Of a DNA stretch of 64,000 nucleotides, positions 36,294 to 45,517 are shown piece by piece (position 1 is the first letter of the stretch; each line of letters opens with the position of its first letter). A model generated the notes under the pieces. It was not told the origin of the DNA, did not search any database, and saw nothing but the letters and a program-made list of their open reading frames with translations. Where the stretch lies: contig NZ_CP009526.1 of the NCBI RefSeq assembly GCF_000969985.1, positions 1,736,001-1,800,000 on the forward strand, written 5' to 3'. This DNA is from Methanosarcina barkeri str. Wiesmoor. Its GTDB lineage: Archaea; Halobacteriota; Methanosarcinia; Methanosarcinales; Methanosarcinaceae. Made by a program: the position numbers and the translations under genes.

Positions 36294-36479
36294 TGCTGGA
36301 CTGTACCTTTTACTCGAGTTCGTATATTAATATTTGGTTGTTTTTAAAAGCTTTTCTCAGAAAAAATGAAATCATTCTGGAAACTCTGAGACCTGTAATT
36401 AACTCTATGATAATTTTTGGGTTTCCTGCCTCTGGGATTTCCTGCCTCTACGCATTTCCCAAGCTGCCTTGCCAGGATT

Positions 36480-36812
36480 TCATAATAAAATAGGAGTTTC
36501 CACGTTCTCTTTTGCGGGCAGAAAAACAATTACTTTTTTCGATGCCTCATAAACTTTTATTTCTCTTCCTTTCTGACTCCATTTTACGTGCCTTACTCTA
36601 ATCATTCCGGCTTCCAGAAGGGAGTCCAGATTGTATTTGAGAGTATTCAGGCGCACTCCAAGCTCATCGGCAAGGTTTCCTGCCGACATTGCCTTCTTAT
36701 TAAGCAATTTAAGAATTCTGATTGAAGTTTCACTTGAAAGAATTCTGGCAATTTTTCTGGAATCTTCGGAAAGCTGCAAAATCAGCAATTTTTCCTCCGG
36801 GTTATCAGGCAT
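36480..36812 (-). CDS. Small ArsR-like winged-helix regulator
   Basis: 110 residues: ILSSETSIRILKLLNKKAMS, then AGNLADELGVRLNTLKYNLD (recognition helix), then SLLEAGMIRVRHVKWSQKGR, then EIKVYEASKKVIVFLPAKEN. This is the typical ArsR/HTH_20-type single domain found in Methanosarcina. No Cys metal site is visible. Lies upstream of the lipoprotein gene on the same strand with a 190-bp gap and may control it. Start ATG 36812 has an aggga-like site upstream on the minus strand. Confidence 0.8.
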   Translation of the reverse strand: MPDNPEEKLLILQLSEDSRKIARILSSETSIRILKLLNKKAMSAGNLADELGVRLNTLKYNLDSLLEAGMIRVRHVKWSQKGREIKVYEASKKVIVFLPAKENVETPILL

Positions 36813-37674
36813 TTTTATCCCTGCTACATTTTTTTCTCGTATTTTTAAGTTTCGAAATCCTTTTAATTAACTCATTAAGAAATTGAGTCAGGAACCATCG
36901 AATTGATATTGCAGGTTCTAGTACAACACATGGTAGTACAACACATGGTTTCCTCGTAATCTTTTTCGATGCTTTTATAAATGCTTTGATCGTTTTTGAT
37001 TACGGCACAAAATTACATTGTGACATCATATCTCTGGGTCTATGGGTGGGATGTTACTATCGATATGTTCCTGACAAAGATGTTATATCTGAATTTAAAA
37101 ATAAAAGAATACTTACTTTTTTAGGAGTATTAATTGATTAAATTTACAATTCACACTTTAAATAAGATTATTTTGGGATTTAACCCTTTATAACACTTAA
37201 ATAGTTCATTTTAAAGGCATATATTCCTTTAAAGGTCCAAATTGGGTTTTTTCTTACATTAGGCTATTTTTCAAATTAAGAATCGTTCTAGTTTCTAGAT
37301 TATAATTTTCTATTGTTATGAGGTTATATAAAGAATAAAATAAGGAAACTTAGAGAATTTAATTCAGAACCAATTTGAACTGAATTTTCCAATATGACAA
37401 ATAAATAATATTTATTTTATTAAAAAATACGATATCTAGAGAGCTCAATAAGTATTAATTACAGAATTTACTTCCTTTTATGTAATATAAGGTTTAAAAA
37501 TGCTTATTTTCCGAATTAAGTTCTGTTAGTCATGTTATATCTGTAAGTAATTTTATATTTAATACAATATAATTTAAAATTGTCAAGCGGCGGATGGTTA
37601 ATGGCCAGATAGCCGGTATGGACAAAATGACGTCTATTTGAGAAAATGAGGTAGATAAAATAAGGAGTGGACAT
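36813..37674. other. Long AT-rich gap with a short tail ORF
   Basis: A 15-bp direct repeat (agtacaacacatggt, about 36921-36950) and an open stretch ending at 37141 (SLGLWVGCYYRYVPDKDV, then LTFLGVLID) could be the end of a lost membrane-protein gene. No start with a ribosome site is visible. The right part is promoter DNA of the Trp-repeat gene. Confidence 0.4.
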
Positions 37675-38052
37675 ATGGGAAAGAAGATATTTGATAGAAT
37701 AAAGAAGACAGTATGTATTTTAATGCTGGTCTTTTTTGTATCATCAGTAACTATTGCATCAGTAAGCGCAGCTTCGCAAAAAACTGAGAAGCAATGGGGC
37801 AATGAAAAAAATCAATGGGAAAATGAACAGAATAATTGGAACAAAGAGAAAAGAAACTGGGAAAACGAGCAGAGAAACTGGAACAATGAGAAAAAGAAAT
37901 GGAATAATAAGAAACATGGCGATGATTACAAAAAATGGGAAGCTAAGTATAAAAAATGGCAAGATACATATAAAAAATGGCAAACAAAATACAAGAAATG
38001 GCAAGGTAATCATAAGAAATGGTTAAGTGGATATAATACCAGATCCCATTGA
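37675..38052 (+). CDS. Secreted protein with tryptophan at every seventh residue (Trp-heptad coiled coil)
   Basis: 125 residues. Signal peptide at 1-33 (VCILMLVFFVSSVTIASVSA). The whole mature chain is two blocks of perfect heptads. Block one has Trp41, 48, 55, 62, 69 and 76 with Glu three residues after nearly every Trp (W-x-x-E pattern). Block two has Trp88, 95, 102, 109 and 116 with Tyr85, 92, 99 and 106 in the d/a partner position (Y-K-K-W). Otherwise it is almost only Lys, Asn, Glu, Gln. It should form an oligomeric coiled coil with a Trp core, secreted. The start follows ggagtggacat (ggag 11 bases upstream of the ATG). No homologue is known to me; function unknown. Confidence 0.75.
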   Translation: MGKKIFDRIKKTVCILMLVFFVSSVTIASVSAASQKTEKQWGNEKNQWENEQNNWNKEKRNWENEQRNWNNEKKKWNNKKHGDDYKKWEAKYKKWQDTYKKWQTKYKKWQGNHKKWLSGYNTRSH

Positions 38053-38279
38053 AACAGGCGGTGAAAACCGAATGTAAAAAATGTTTAAGACTAATTTGAA
38101 AAACCATAACTGACTCGTAAAACCCTCTATTGGATTTCAAAACGGAAGATTCTTTACCAGTTGTGTTAAAGAACCTTTCTTGATTGGATTTACGCAGTTG
38201 AGAAGCAAAATAAAGCATGAGCAAGTCTATCATAATTATTATTGATTAGACAATTTGAAATTTCATGCTACTTTTTTCC

Positions 38280-38662
38280 CGATTCAACTGCGCAGGTCCT
38301 TATAAAAGATCCTGATAACGAATGTATTTCTTTTGCATGAACTACTCCTTCCTGAAGCCTTCGCCTTCTGGCTCAGTTTCGAGGAAGAAGTTTCTTGGTT
38401 CATTCTTTCCTATATTGAAGACAAGTCACACAAAGCCTTTCAAGAGTTCCGCAGGTGTCAGAGAACTATAAGGTTTTGATTTTGAAGTGAGTATTTTTTG
38501 ATATTGATTGCAGCATTAATGTCCCTATCATGTTTTGTTTTGCAATCAGGACATTCTCATTCTCTATCTTTTAATGTCAAGTCTGAATTATAATATCCGC
38601 AAACGTTACAAAGTTTAGAAGATGGTTTAAATCTTCCGATTCTCAGGACAGTTTTACCGAAC
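38280..38662 (-). pseudogene. TnpB (IS200/IS605-type) C-terminal remnant
   Basis: Minus strand reads FISLFGKTVLRIGRFKPSSK, then LCNVCGYYNSDLTLKDRE, stop, ECPDCKTKHDRDINAAINIK. This is the zinc ribbon (CxxC...CxxC) and DRD catalytic end of a TnpB nuclease. The stop replaces the expected Trp (TGG to TGA), and the 5' part of the gene is missing. Beyond it, broken coding continues to about 38280. Confidence 0.85.
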
Positions 38663-38896
38663 AAAGAAATAAATAATTTTTGTTAAAGGTTATTTTTTGA
38701 AGTTGACGGCTCTCATCCTCCACCTGCCATTTTCCGGCTTTCGCTGGAAGCTGTAGAGGACGAAGACTTACCTACTTAAAGTAAAAACTAATATTTGGGA
38801 AACTTCAGACATATATACTGTTTAGAAATCCTGATAAATAGACACTGTTTGGAAACTCTTAAAAATAAATGCTGTTTGGAATTTGGAATCCAGATG

Positions 38897-38976
38897 CAGT
38901 TTGAAAAAGAGAAGTAGATTAAGTTTGAAAAAGAGAAGTAGATTAAGTTTGAAAAAGAGAAGTAGATTAAGTTTAA
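38897..38976. repeat. 24-bp tandem repeat, about 3.3 units
   Basis: Unit tttgaaaaagagaagtagat+taag, in the gap 38663-39182 that holds no gene. Confidence 0.9.
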
Positions 38977-39182
38977 GAAACCCGGAATAACAAAATGTGG
39001 AGCAAAAGTTATTTTATTCATTGAATAATCTCTATACAATTTAAAAGGTTTGTCTAAACTCCTTCCCGATCGCAACTGCTAAAACAGATATTTTTAAATT
39101 TTAATACAATTTTTAAATCATCTCTGAAAGAAAAACAACTACTTATTTATAAAGATAAGCTTATTCTATGTAGCTTTCAATA

Positions 39183-40565
39183 ATGAATAAAAACAAAAGA
39201 TGTCTTATAATGAACAGAGCTGCCCGATTCACTAAAAACGGGAATTTCTGCCAGGGAATTCCTGTAATGCATATCCTGTATCTCCTGCTCATTCTTATAG
39301 CTCCTTTTGCAGGGGTGAATCTTCTTTTTATCTTCTCTGTCGTTCTTTTCCTGGGGATACGGTTTTCTGGAAAAAACGTTTTGTGTGACAGAGATGCTAC
39401 CAGCCTTATTTTTTCTCTGGCTTTCATGCTCTTTGTTTCCGTGATTTCGGGGAGCTTTTCTTATACATATCCTTTCTACATAGTGCTCGCCGCATTTGCG
39501 ATTGCGGCAGTCGGAAACCATAAAACCTCTTTTTCGGAAACAGATTCTGTACCTGATTCTTCTTTAAGGCGGAGGACAATCAAAAAGAGGAGTTTTTCAA
39601 TACTCTGGAGTTCGGCTTTCCTGGCACTTCGGATTGCTGCTGCATTCTTTGCCGCAAGCTGGATTGTCTACTGGCAGAAACTGCCTGTTTCATATAACCT
39701 GATTTTCTTTATAGCTGTTATCGGGGCGGTTACAGGTTCTCTTTTCGAGTCAATCCCCTCCAAAATAGACAAGAATATTTCTGTGCCGCTGGGTGCAGGC
39801 ATGACAATGTGGATTTTTGAAGATTTCAGGTACTGGGTGTCTCCTGAAAAAATGGTCGTAGCACTTGTATTCTCATTTATCCTGGGTGTGCTGGCTTACA
39901 GAGCTAAGATTGCAGATGTCTCTGCCCTTTTGAGTGCTGCCCTTTTGGGAGTCCTGATAATTGTCTTCAGTGGGCTTTCCTGGTACCTGCTTCTGCTCAC
40001 GTTTTTTATTCTTGGAGGCGGGTTTACAAAGTATAAATATGCATACAAAGAATCCATAGGGATTGCACAGGCTAAAGACGGTATCCGGAGTTATGAAAAT
40101 GTATTTTCGAATAGTACAGCAGCCCTTGCCCTTGCAGTGGCATACGGGGTTTTCCCGGAGCACAGTCTTCCGATCATTTATGCCTATATGGGTACGGTTG
40201 CAACAGCTACAGGAGATACTCTGGCAAGTGAAATAGGAACAACAGCAAAAGGAAGGCCAAGAATGATAACAACCCTCAGACTCTCGGAACCCGGAGTTGA
40301 CGGAGCCGTATCATTGCTTGGCGAATTTGCTGCAATCTTCGGTTCTGCAGTGATAGGAGTCCTTGCATACTTACTGGGGATCTCGGATAATTTTATATTA
40401 ACAGTCCTTATTACAACCGCAGGAGGGTTTTTCGGAACAAATGTGGACAGCTTCCTTGGGGCTACGCTTCAGAAAAGGGGAGTGCTTTCAAATAGCGGAG
40501 TCAATTTAATGGCGACTTTTGCAGGGGCAGGAATCTCTGCTGTTCTGTATTTTCTTATAACGTGA
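39183..40565 (+). CDS. DUF92 integral membrane protein (phytol/farnesol phosphate kinase-like family)
   Basis: 460 residues with about twelve hydrophobic segments. The C-terminal 240 residues match DUF92 (TIGR00297): AKIADVSALLSAALLGVLII, FFILGGGFTKYKYAYKE, ENVFSNSTAALALAVAYGVF, AYMGTVATATGDTLASEIGT, RMITTLRLSEPGVDGAVSLL and DSFLGATLQKRGVLSNSGVN. Members include the chloroplast VTE6 phytyl-phosphate kinase; in archaea a polyprenyl-phosphate kinase role is plausible but unproven. The N-terminal 200 residues are an extra membrane domain. The start is uncertain: ATG 39183 and 39210 both lack a good ribosome site. Monocistronic. Confidence 0.85.
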   Translation: MNKNKRCLIMNRAARFTKNGNFCQGIPVMHILYLLLILIAPFAGVNLLFIFSVVLFLGIRFSGKNVLCDRDATSLIFSLAFMLFVSVISGSFSYTYPFYIVLAAFAIAAVGNHKTSFSETDSVPDSSLRRRTIKKRSFSILWSSAFLALRIAAAFFAASWIVYWQKLPVSYNLIFFIAVIGAVTGSLFESIPSKIDKNISVPLGAGMTMWIFEDFRYWVSPEKMVVALVFSFILGVLAYRAKIADVSALLSAALLGVLIIVFSGLSWYLLLLTFFILGGGFTKYKYAYKESIGIAQAKDGIRSYENVFSNSTAALALAVAYGVFPEHSLPIIYAYMGTVATATGDTLASEIGTTAKGRPRMITTLRLSEPGVDGAVSLLGEFAAIFGSAVIGVLAYLLGISDNFILTVLITTAGGFFGTNVDSFLGATLQKRGVLSNSGVNLMATFAGAGISAVLYFLIT

Positions 40566-40979
40566 ACCGGGTACGGAACAGTCTTATTGATTTCTATTAT
40601 TGATTTCTATTTCCTTAGACTCTTTCTGAGGCTCTCAGACCCTTTACGCTGTTTTTAAGGATTTTCAGGTAATTTCAGATTTTTCAGGTTTTTCATAAAT
40701 TTCTTCGGGCTTCAAAAACTTTTTCAATATCTGAAAATTTTTTTAGTCTTCTTATATATTTTTTCCGGCTTCTTACACATATCTCATGATCTTTCTACTT
40801 TTCCTCGTTGTCTTCCTACTTTTTCCCAGAATCTTTACATATTTTCTCAAGCTGTTTATTCTTGAAAAGAAGCATCCATTTATATCTTCATTACATATCC
40901 TTAAGGAAACAGGATTATTGAACCATTTCACTTTTCATTTCTTCGACTCTTAATTTTCAAGCTTACAGGAGGTAAACAG
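40566..40979. other. T-rich intergenic gap
   Basis: Pyrimidine-rich DNA with many ctttttc/ttttcag words, probably containing the terminator of the DUF92 gene and the promoter of the DJ-1-like gene (catttatatcttcat near 40874). No gene seen. Confidence 0.4.
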
Positions 40980-41522
40980 ATGACAGAAACCGAGTATAAA
41001 GATAAGAAAATCCTGCTTGTAATCGCCCAGGAGCAGTTCAGAGACGAGGAGTGTTTTGTTCCGAAACAGCTTTTTGAGGCTTCAGGAGTAAAAGTTACTG
41101 TTGCAGCCGAATCTAAGAAAACGGCTAAAGGGATGCTCGGAGGAACAATCAAACCTGATATCGCGATATCAGATGCCAGAATTGACGACTATGATGCAAT
41201 AGTAATCTCAGGAGGCTCAGGCTCTAGAAAATACCTGTGGGATAGCAAAGCTCTGCAGGCACTCGTAAAAGAAGCTGATGACCTGAAAAAGGTGATCTCC
41301 GCGATCTGTATTTCCCCTGTAGTACTGGCAAGAACAGGCATCTTGAAGGACAAAGAGAGCACAGTCTTCAAAAGTCCGGATACTGTACGCGAACTTAAGG
41401 AACATGGGGCTATCTATCTGGACAGGGAAGTAGTGGTTTCGGGCCGTGTGATCACAGGGCGAGATCCTGCAAGTGCTGATGTGTTTGGAAAAGCCGTACT
41501 TGAGGCCCTGAAAAAAGTTTAA
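40980..41522 (+). CDS. DJ-1/PfpI family protein
   Basis: 180 residues, a flavodoxin-like fold: KKILLVIAQEQFRDEECFVP contains the conserved Glu (DEE), DYDAIVISGGSGSRKYLWDS follows, and the nucleophile elbow is VISAICISPVVLARTGIL with Cys in AICISP. VVVSGRVITGRDPASADVFG closes the fold. Members include proteases/deglycases (PfpI, YhbO) and chaperones. The exact activity cannot be told; the Cys-His nucleophile context AICISP lacks the typical His after Cys seen in PfpI. Excellent ribosome site aggaggtaaacag before ATG. Cytoplasmic, monocistronic or with the next gene 80 bases downstream. Confidence 0.88.
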   Translation: MTETEYKDKKILLVIAQEQFRDEECFVPKQLFEASGVKVTVAAESKKTAKGMLGGTIKPDIAISDARIDDYDAIVISGGSGSRKYLWDSKALQALVKEADDLKKVISAICISPVVLARTGILKDKESTVFKSPDTVRELKEHGAIYLDREVVVSGRVITGRDPASADVFGKAVLEALKKV

Positions 41523-41610
41523 TTCTCATCAAAGATCCTGAAATACAGATATCCTTTATCGAGTAAGTTGTCTGAGAACTAGATTCCTCCAGTTACCGGG
41601 TGTGCTTATT

Positions 41611-43419
41611 ATGACAGCGGAACTTGAAGCCATACTGGCTTATCACCAGGCAAGTAAACACAACTTCAAAGCTTATGCTCCGGGTCCTCACCGCCTGGAT
41701 CTACCTATCAAGCCAGATCCCTTCCTTAACTATCGTGGAACTCGACTTTTTAATCTGGAGATCTGGAGCAATGAACAAATAAAAGCTGAGACTTTTCCTG
41801 CCTATGAACAGGCTTTCTCACCGGAAAAACTCAAGCCGTATGGGCTGAGTGTGAAATCAATTTCCAGGCTTTTTTTTGACAGCTTTGCCATTTCTGCCTG
41901 GAAGAAAGCAGAAAGTACAAAATGGGCTCTTCGCGTCAATCCCTCAAGCGGAAACCTTCACCCTACTGAGGTTTACCTTCTTTCCGGTCCTGTGAAGGGG
42001 CTTCTGAAAAACCCTTCTGTCTGCCATTATGCTCCTTTGCCTCATGCCCTTGAACTCAGAGCGGAACTTTCGCCAAAGACCTGGAAGCTATTAAGTTCGA
42101 GCTTTCCTGAAGGCACTTTTTTCGTGGGACTGAGTTCAATTTTCTGGCGGGTTTCCTGGAAATATGGGCTCAGAGCTTTTCGATATGCTCAGCATGATAT
42201 AGGACATGCAATTGCTGCCCTTACCTTTGCTGCTGCCGGACTCGGCTGGAAAACAAGCCTTCTTGCAGGCATGGGTTCGGAAGAGATTGCAGTGCTTCTT
42301 GGCATTTCCAGAGAGAAAGGTCCTGAAAAACAGGAGCCTGCCTGTCTGCTTGCGGTCTATCCGGCAGGAAAAACCTGTACAAAAGGCAGGATTTCTTCCG
42401 GCGCGATTCCTGCTTTTAAAAATCTTTCCTGGAAAGGCGTTCCTAACAGTTTAAGCCCAGGGCATGTTGAATGGGTAGGTCTCGAAAAAGCGTCCTCGGC
42501 AGCTCAAAAGAAGGGAACCGATTACCTTGAGAAAGAAGAAGCAAAAGAAGAAAATGAAGAATTAAATGAAGAATCAAATGAAGAATCAAATGAAGAACTA
42601 AATGAAGAACTAAATGAAGAACTAAATGAAGAACTAAATGAAGAATTAAATGAAGAACTAAATGAAGAGTCAAATGAAGAACCAAAATCCTATATGCAGG
42701 CTGCTTCATCACTAAAAGCCAGCAGCTTCAGGAACCTGTCTGAGCTTGATACAGTTCCCCTACGCGGAGTTATCCGAGGAAGGAGAAGTGCTATTGAGAT
42801 GAATAACAGCGCATACCTGGAAAAAAATACTTTCTATGCGATGCTGCAAAGAACCCTTCTGCAAAACAACCCGATCTTCAATTCCCTTGCTTTTGGTTCC
42901 TTTACTCACCTGCTTCTTTTCGTGAACCACGTAAAGGGTCTACTTCCGGGACTTTATATTTTCCTCCGCAAACCCGAAGAAAAAGAGAGGATTAAAGCTG
43001 CAATCAGGCCGGACTTTTTATGGGAAAAGCCAAAAAATTGCCCGCCAGACCTTGAGCTTTATCTGTTGGTGGAAGAAACTCTGGATTTTTTTGCAGCTCA
43101 ACTTTCCTGTACGCAGCGAAAAGCGGCCGATGCCTGTTTTACGGCTTGCATGCTTTCGGAGTTCGAAGGGCCTCTGAAAAAGTTTGGGGCATGGATATAT
43201 CCGTACCTTTTATGGGAATGCGGAATTCTAGGGCAGCTTCTTTACCTTGAAGCTGAAGCATATGGTCTAAGGGGCTGTGGGATTGGGTGTTTCTTTGATG
43301 ATCCTTTGCATGAAGCTATAGGGCTCAAAGGGCTTGAGTTCCAGGACCTCTACCATTTCGCTGTTGGCTATCCACTTCCAGAGATAGGCGTTAAAACTCT
43401 TCCTGCATACGAAGAGTAA
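41611..43419 (+). CDS. Double SagB/ThcOx-type nitroreductase-fold protein
   Basis: 602 residues from ATG 41611 (GTG 41602 also possible). Two FMN nitroreductase-like halves. The first has KWALRVNPSSGNLHPTEVYL (SSGxLHPTE is the SagB/ThcOx hallmark) and RYAQHDIGHAIAALTFAAAG. The second, divergent, half runs from about residue 385 to 600: PLRGVIRGRRSAIEMNNSAY, LLLFVNHVKGLLPGLYIFLR, YPYLLWECGILGQLLYLEAE, LRGCGIGCFFDDPLHEAIGL. They are joined by a low-complexity linker of NEELNEES repeats (residues about 315-360), encoded by a 12/15-bp tandem array. Relatives oxidise azoline rings in peptide natural products or act as stand-alone reductases. No cyclodehydratase gene is here. Confidence 0.82.
   Translation: MTAELEAILAYHQASKHNFKAYAPGPHRLDLPIKPDPFLNYRGTRLFNLEIWSNEQIKAETFPAYEQAFSPEKLKPYGLSVKSISRLFFDSFAISAWKKAESTKWALRVNPSSGNLHPTEVYLLSGPVKGLLKNPSVCHYAPLPHALELRAELSPKTWKLLSSSFPEGTFFVGLSSIFWRVSWKYGLRAFRYAQHDIGHAIAALTFAAAGLGWKTSLLAGMGSEEIAVLLGISREKGPEKQEPACLLAVYPAGKTCTKGRISSGAIPAFKNLSWKGVPNSLSPGHVEWVGLEKASSAAQKKGTDYLEKEEAKEENEELNEESNEESNEELNEELNEELNEELNEELNEELNEESNEEPKSYMQAASSLKASSFRNLSELDTVPLRGVIRGRRSAIEMNNSAYLEKNTFYAMLQRTLLQNNPIFNSLAFGSFTHLLLFVNHVKGLLPGLYIFLRKPEEKERIKAAIRPDFLWEKPKNCPPDLELYLLVEETLDFFAAQLSCTQRKAADACFTACMLSEFEGPLKKFGAWIYPYLLWECGILGQLLYLEAEAYGLRGCGIGCFFDDPLHEAIGLKGLEFQDLYHFAVGYPLPEIGVKTLPAYEE
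42547..42690. repeat. In-frame 12/15-bp repeat encoding NEEL(N)EES linker
   Basis: Words aatgaagaacta and aatgaagaatca repeated about eleven times inside the SagB-type gene. The period is a multiple of three, so length changes keep the frame. Confidence 0.9.
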
Positions 43420-43570
43420 CTTACTATTTCTTTTCTCTGCTTTTTATTCTCTTATCTACTTTTTTTATATTCTTGTTTACTATTTTCTCTTTTTATTTTC
43501 TTGCCTACTTTTTAACTTTTTTATCTCATTCTCTAATTTTTACTCTCGGTTATTTTCTTGTCTGTTATTT

Positions 43571-44692
43571 TCATTCTTTTTTCTGCTCTTCGCTTTCTTT
43601 CTTCTTTCCTCTTCTCAAACTTCTTCTGACAACTCCAGGCTGGGAAGGCGGAACAGGCGTCTCGCACCCTGATTTCAGGTCACACTCCACTACAATTCCC
43701 CGTAGCAGCCGGCCCAGAATGTCCGAACCCGTAATAATTCTTTTCTCCTGGTCCCAGTAGAGGATAAGATCCTGATCGATCACGTCATCTTCAGGGTATT
43801 GCGGATACACCTTAAACTGCCGGATTACTTTCTCAAGCCTGGTTTTGGGAGATCTCACCACAACCGGGAAGTGGCAGTAAGAAAGCGGAATAAATGGGCC
43901 TTTCTTGTAGACTGCATCCCTTAGGAAGCCGTCCGCGTCAAGCACCATGACAGGCTCGTCCTGAGGGTTGGTAATGATTACCCATTTTTTTCCGGAGGCT
44001 TCTATCTTTTGCAGAAAAGGATCTTCTGGTTCTCTTTTGAAAGGAGGAAATACCGGACGGTTATTTTCAACCGGGAGTGAGATTATGCTTCTCTGGTCTA
44101 TTAGCGAGCCTTCATCGGAGATACTGACGTCGTCTATGGAGAGAAAGTTCAGAGCCCCTATTCCCTCAAAAGTGCCAATATCAGACTTTCCCGACTCAAT
44201 ATGCTTTTCGAGCATAATCCGCATGGACTGTTCCTTGAAGAGTTCAAGTTTTTCCCTGCCGAGCCACCAGTCAAGAATAAGGGCCGTAGGCTTGGCTACC
44301 GGATAGAGCAGCATCTGGTAGAACCGGACTAAAGGAGTTAGTTTTGCTCCAATTGAAAGGGCATTTCGGGAAAAATAAGCCTGGGGTACAATCTCTCCAA
44401 AACTGGTGATTACAAAAGTAGAGAAGAGGAAAGCTGAGGCTCCTGTCAGCACGGAACCTGTAAGTAGGGCAATCAGGACATTTATGCCTACATTTCCCCA
44501 GAGCAGTGTCGTAAGCAGGAAGTTTGAGTCCCGCCGGATCTGCAGAATTTTGATAGCATCTTTGCTGTCTGCTTCGGCTTCAATTTCAAGCCTGAGTCTA
44601 CCAAGGCTGAAAAGTCCAATTGTCATTCCGGAAAAAATAGCGGACTGCACCAGGCAGAATATGATCAATATCCAAATAATAATTTCATTCAT
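43571..44692 (-). CDS. CNNM/DUF21 membrane protein with degenerate CBS-like domain
   Basis: 373 residues. The DUF21 (CNNM) TM domain spans about 1-165: IFCLVQSAIFSGMTIGLFSL, then RLRLEIEAEADSKDAIKILQ, LLTTLLWGNVGINVLIALLT, VITSFGEIVPQAYFSRNALS. These hold the conserved N-terminal FSGMT/SEx and GNxxxN motifs of the CorC/CNNM Mg2+ transporters. The cytosolic part (about 215-340) is reminiscent of a CBS pair but lacks a standard CBS signature, and the tail is basic then Glu/Lys-rich. Likely divalent cation transport or homeostasis. Convergent with the SagB-type gene. No transporter-associated CorC_HlyC domain seen. Confidence 0.85.
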   Translation of the reverse strand: MNEIIIWILIIFCLVQSAIFSGMTIGLFSLGRLRLEIEAEADSKDAIKILQIRRDSNFLLTTLLWGNVGINVLIALLTGSVLTGASAFLFSTFVITSFGEIVPQAYFSRNALSIGAKLTPLVRFYQMLLYPVAKPTALILDWWLGREKLELFKEQSMRIMLEKHIESGKSDIGTFEGIGALNFLSIDDVSISDEGSLIDQRSIISLPVENNRPVFPPFKREPEDPFLQKIEASGKKWVIITNPQDEPVMVLDADGFLRDAVYKKGPFIPLSYCHFPVVVRSPKTRLEKVIRQFKVYPQYPEDDVIDQDLILYWDQEKRIITGSDILGRLLRGIVVECDLKSGCETPVPPSQPGVVRRSLRRGKKKESEEQKKE

Positions 44693-45068
44693 TGTGAGTC
44701 TATAACCTCTATGATCTTCATATTGGCATAATTTAGCATAATTTAAGGTTTAATCCATAGGTAAATTATAGGTTAATCCATCAACGATTTTCGTATAAAC
44801 GTAGGTTTAACGGCTTAAACCGTCAATTTTTATATATTTAACTGGGTCGCAGTCATTTTGTAAATTTGGTTTTCTGGTTTTGCATTACGTCGGCTTGTTG
44901 TAAATTTAGCTTTAAAATATAAACTTAACCTTAAGATTTTACCTCGTCTTAACCATTAATTTATTTTAAACTTCATGAAGTTTTAACAGTACTGAAAGGA
45001 AATTTTTGAATAATCTTATTTCTAGATAGTCTTAATTTAATTATTGCTCCATTCTAATAGTTTAATTT
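44693..45068. other. AT-rich gap upstream of CNNM gene
   Basis: Contains repeated ggtttaa/taggttaa words near 44745-44820 and promoter-like AT-rich DNA. No gene seen. Confidence 0.4.
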
Positions 45069-45086
45069 GTGTTTTCAAATTATTGC

Positions 45087-45294
45087 AAGTCTTTTCAAAA
45101 AAGGTTTGAGAGAAAACCCCTGGCAACTTTTGATTTTGAAGACTTTATCCCCAAACCTTATCGACGTGATCACAAGCCTTTTTTGAAAAGGCTTGAGCGA
45201 AAAACCATTGATGAATCTAAAACATCATGTCGGCGTGATCAACCGGCACAACTTGCGGCACAAGTCTTTTTTGAAAAGACTTAAGCGAAAAACT
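45087..45294 (+). ncRNA. Three tandem hairpin elements at about 87-nt spacing
   Basis: Copies at 45087-45120, 45174-45206 and 45262-45294. Copies 2 and 3 have perfect 9-bp stems (aagcctttt-ttg-aaaaggctt and aagtctttt-ttg-aaaagactt), a compensatory C-G to T-A change. Copy 1 pairs through two G-U wobbles. Each is followed by a conserved gag(c/a)gaaaa or aagcgaaaa tail. The reading frame 45069-45284 through them is probably incidental. Whether they are transcribed is unknown. Confidence 0.45.
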
Positions 45295-45517
45295 CAGCAA
45301 CGACAAGATCAACATCGTAACGATTGCTTCAAGGTTTTGCTTCAGCGTAATGTTTAATACAAACAAACTGTACTAAACGACCGATTAGTCAGCCATAACG
45401 AGGAAAAGTATTAATGAAGAGGATCATCTCTGAAATAATCTATCCTTCATATTAATCAATTGCGATTTTTCTGACACCATAAGCCGTAGATAACGACCCT
45501 TCTGATAAGTGATACAC

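Noticed and set aside
36986-37141. 51-codon ORF with TTG start
   Set aside because: Membrane-protein-like tail but no ribosome site; kept only as a note in the gap entry.
42443-42712. His-Leu repeat ORF on the minus strand
   Set aside because: Antisense shadow of the NEEL linker repeat inside the SagB-type gene.
45069-45284. 71-codon plus-strand ORF over the hairpins
   Set aside because: Its repeated KRxERK peptide is explained by the hairpin repeats; base changes preserve pairing rather than protein.
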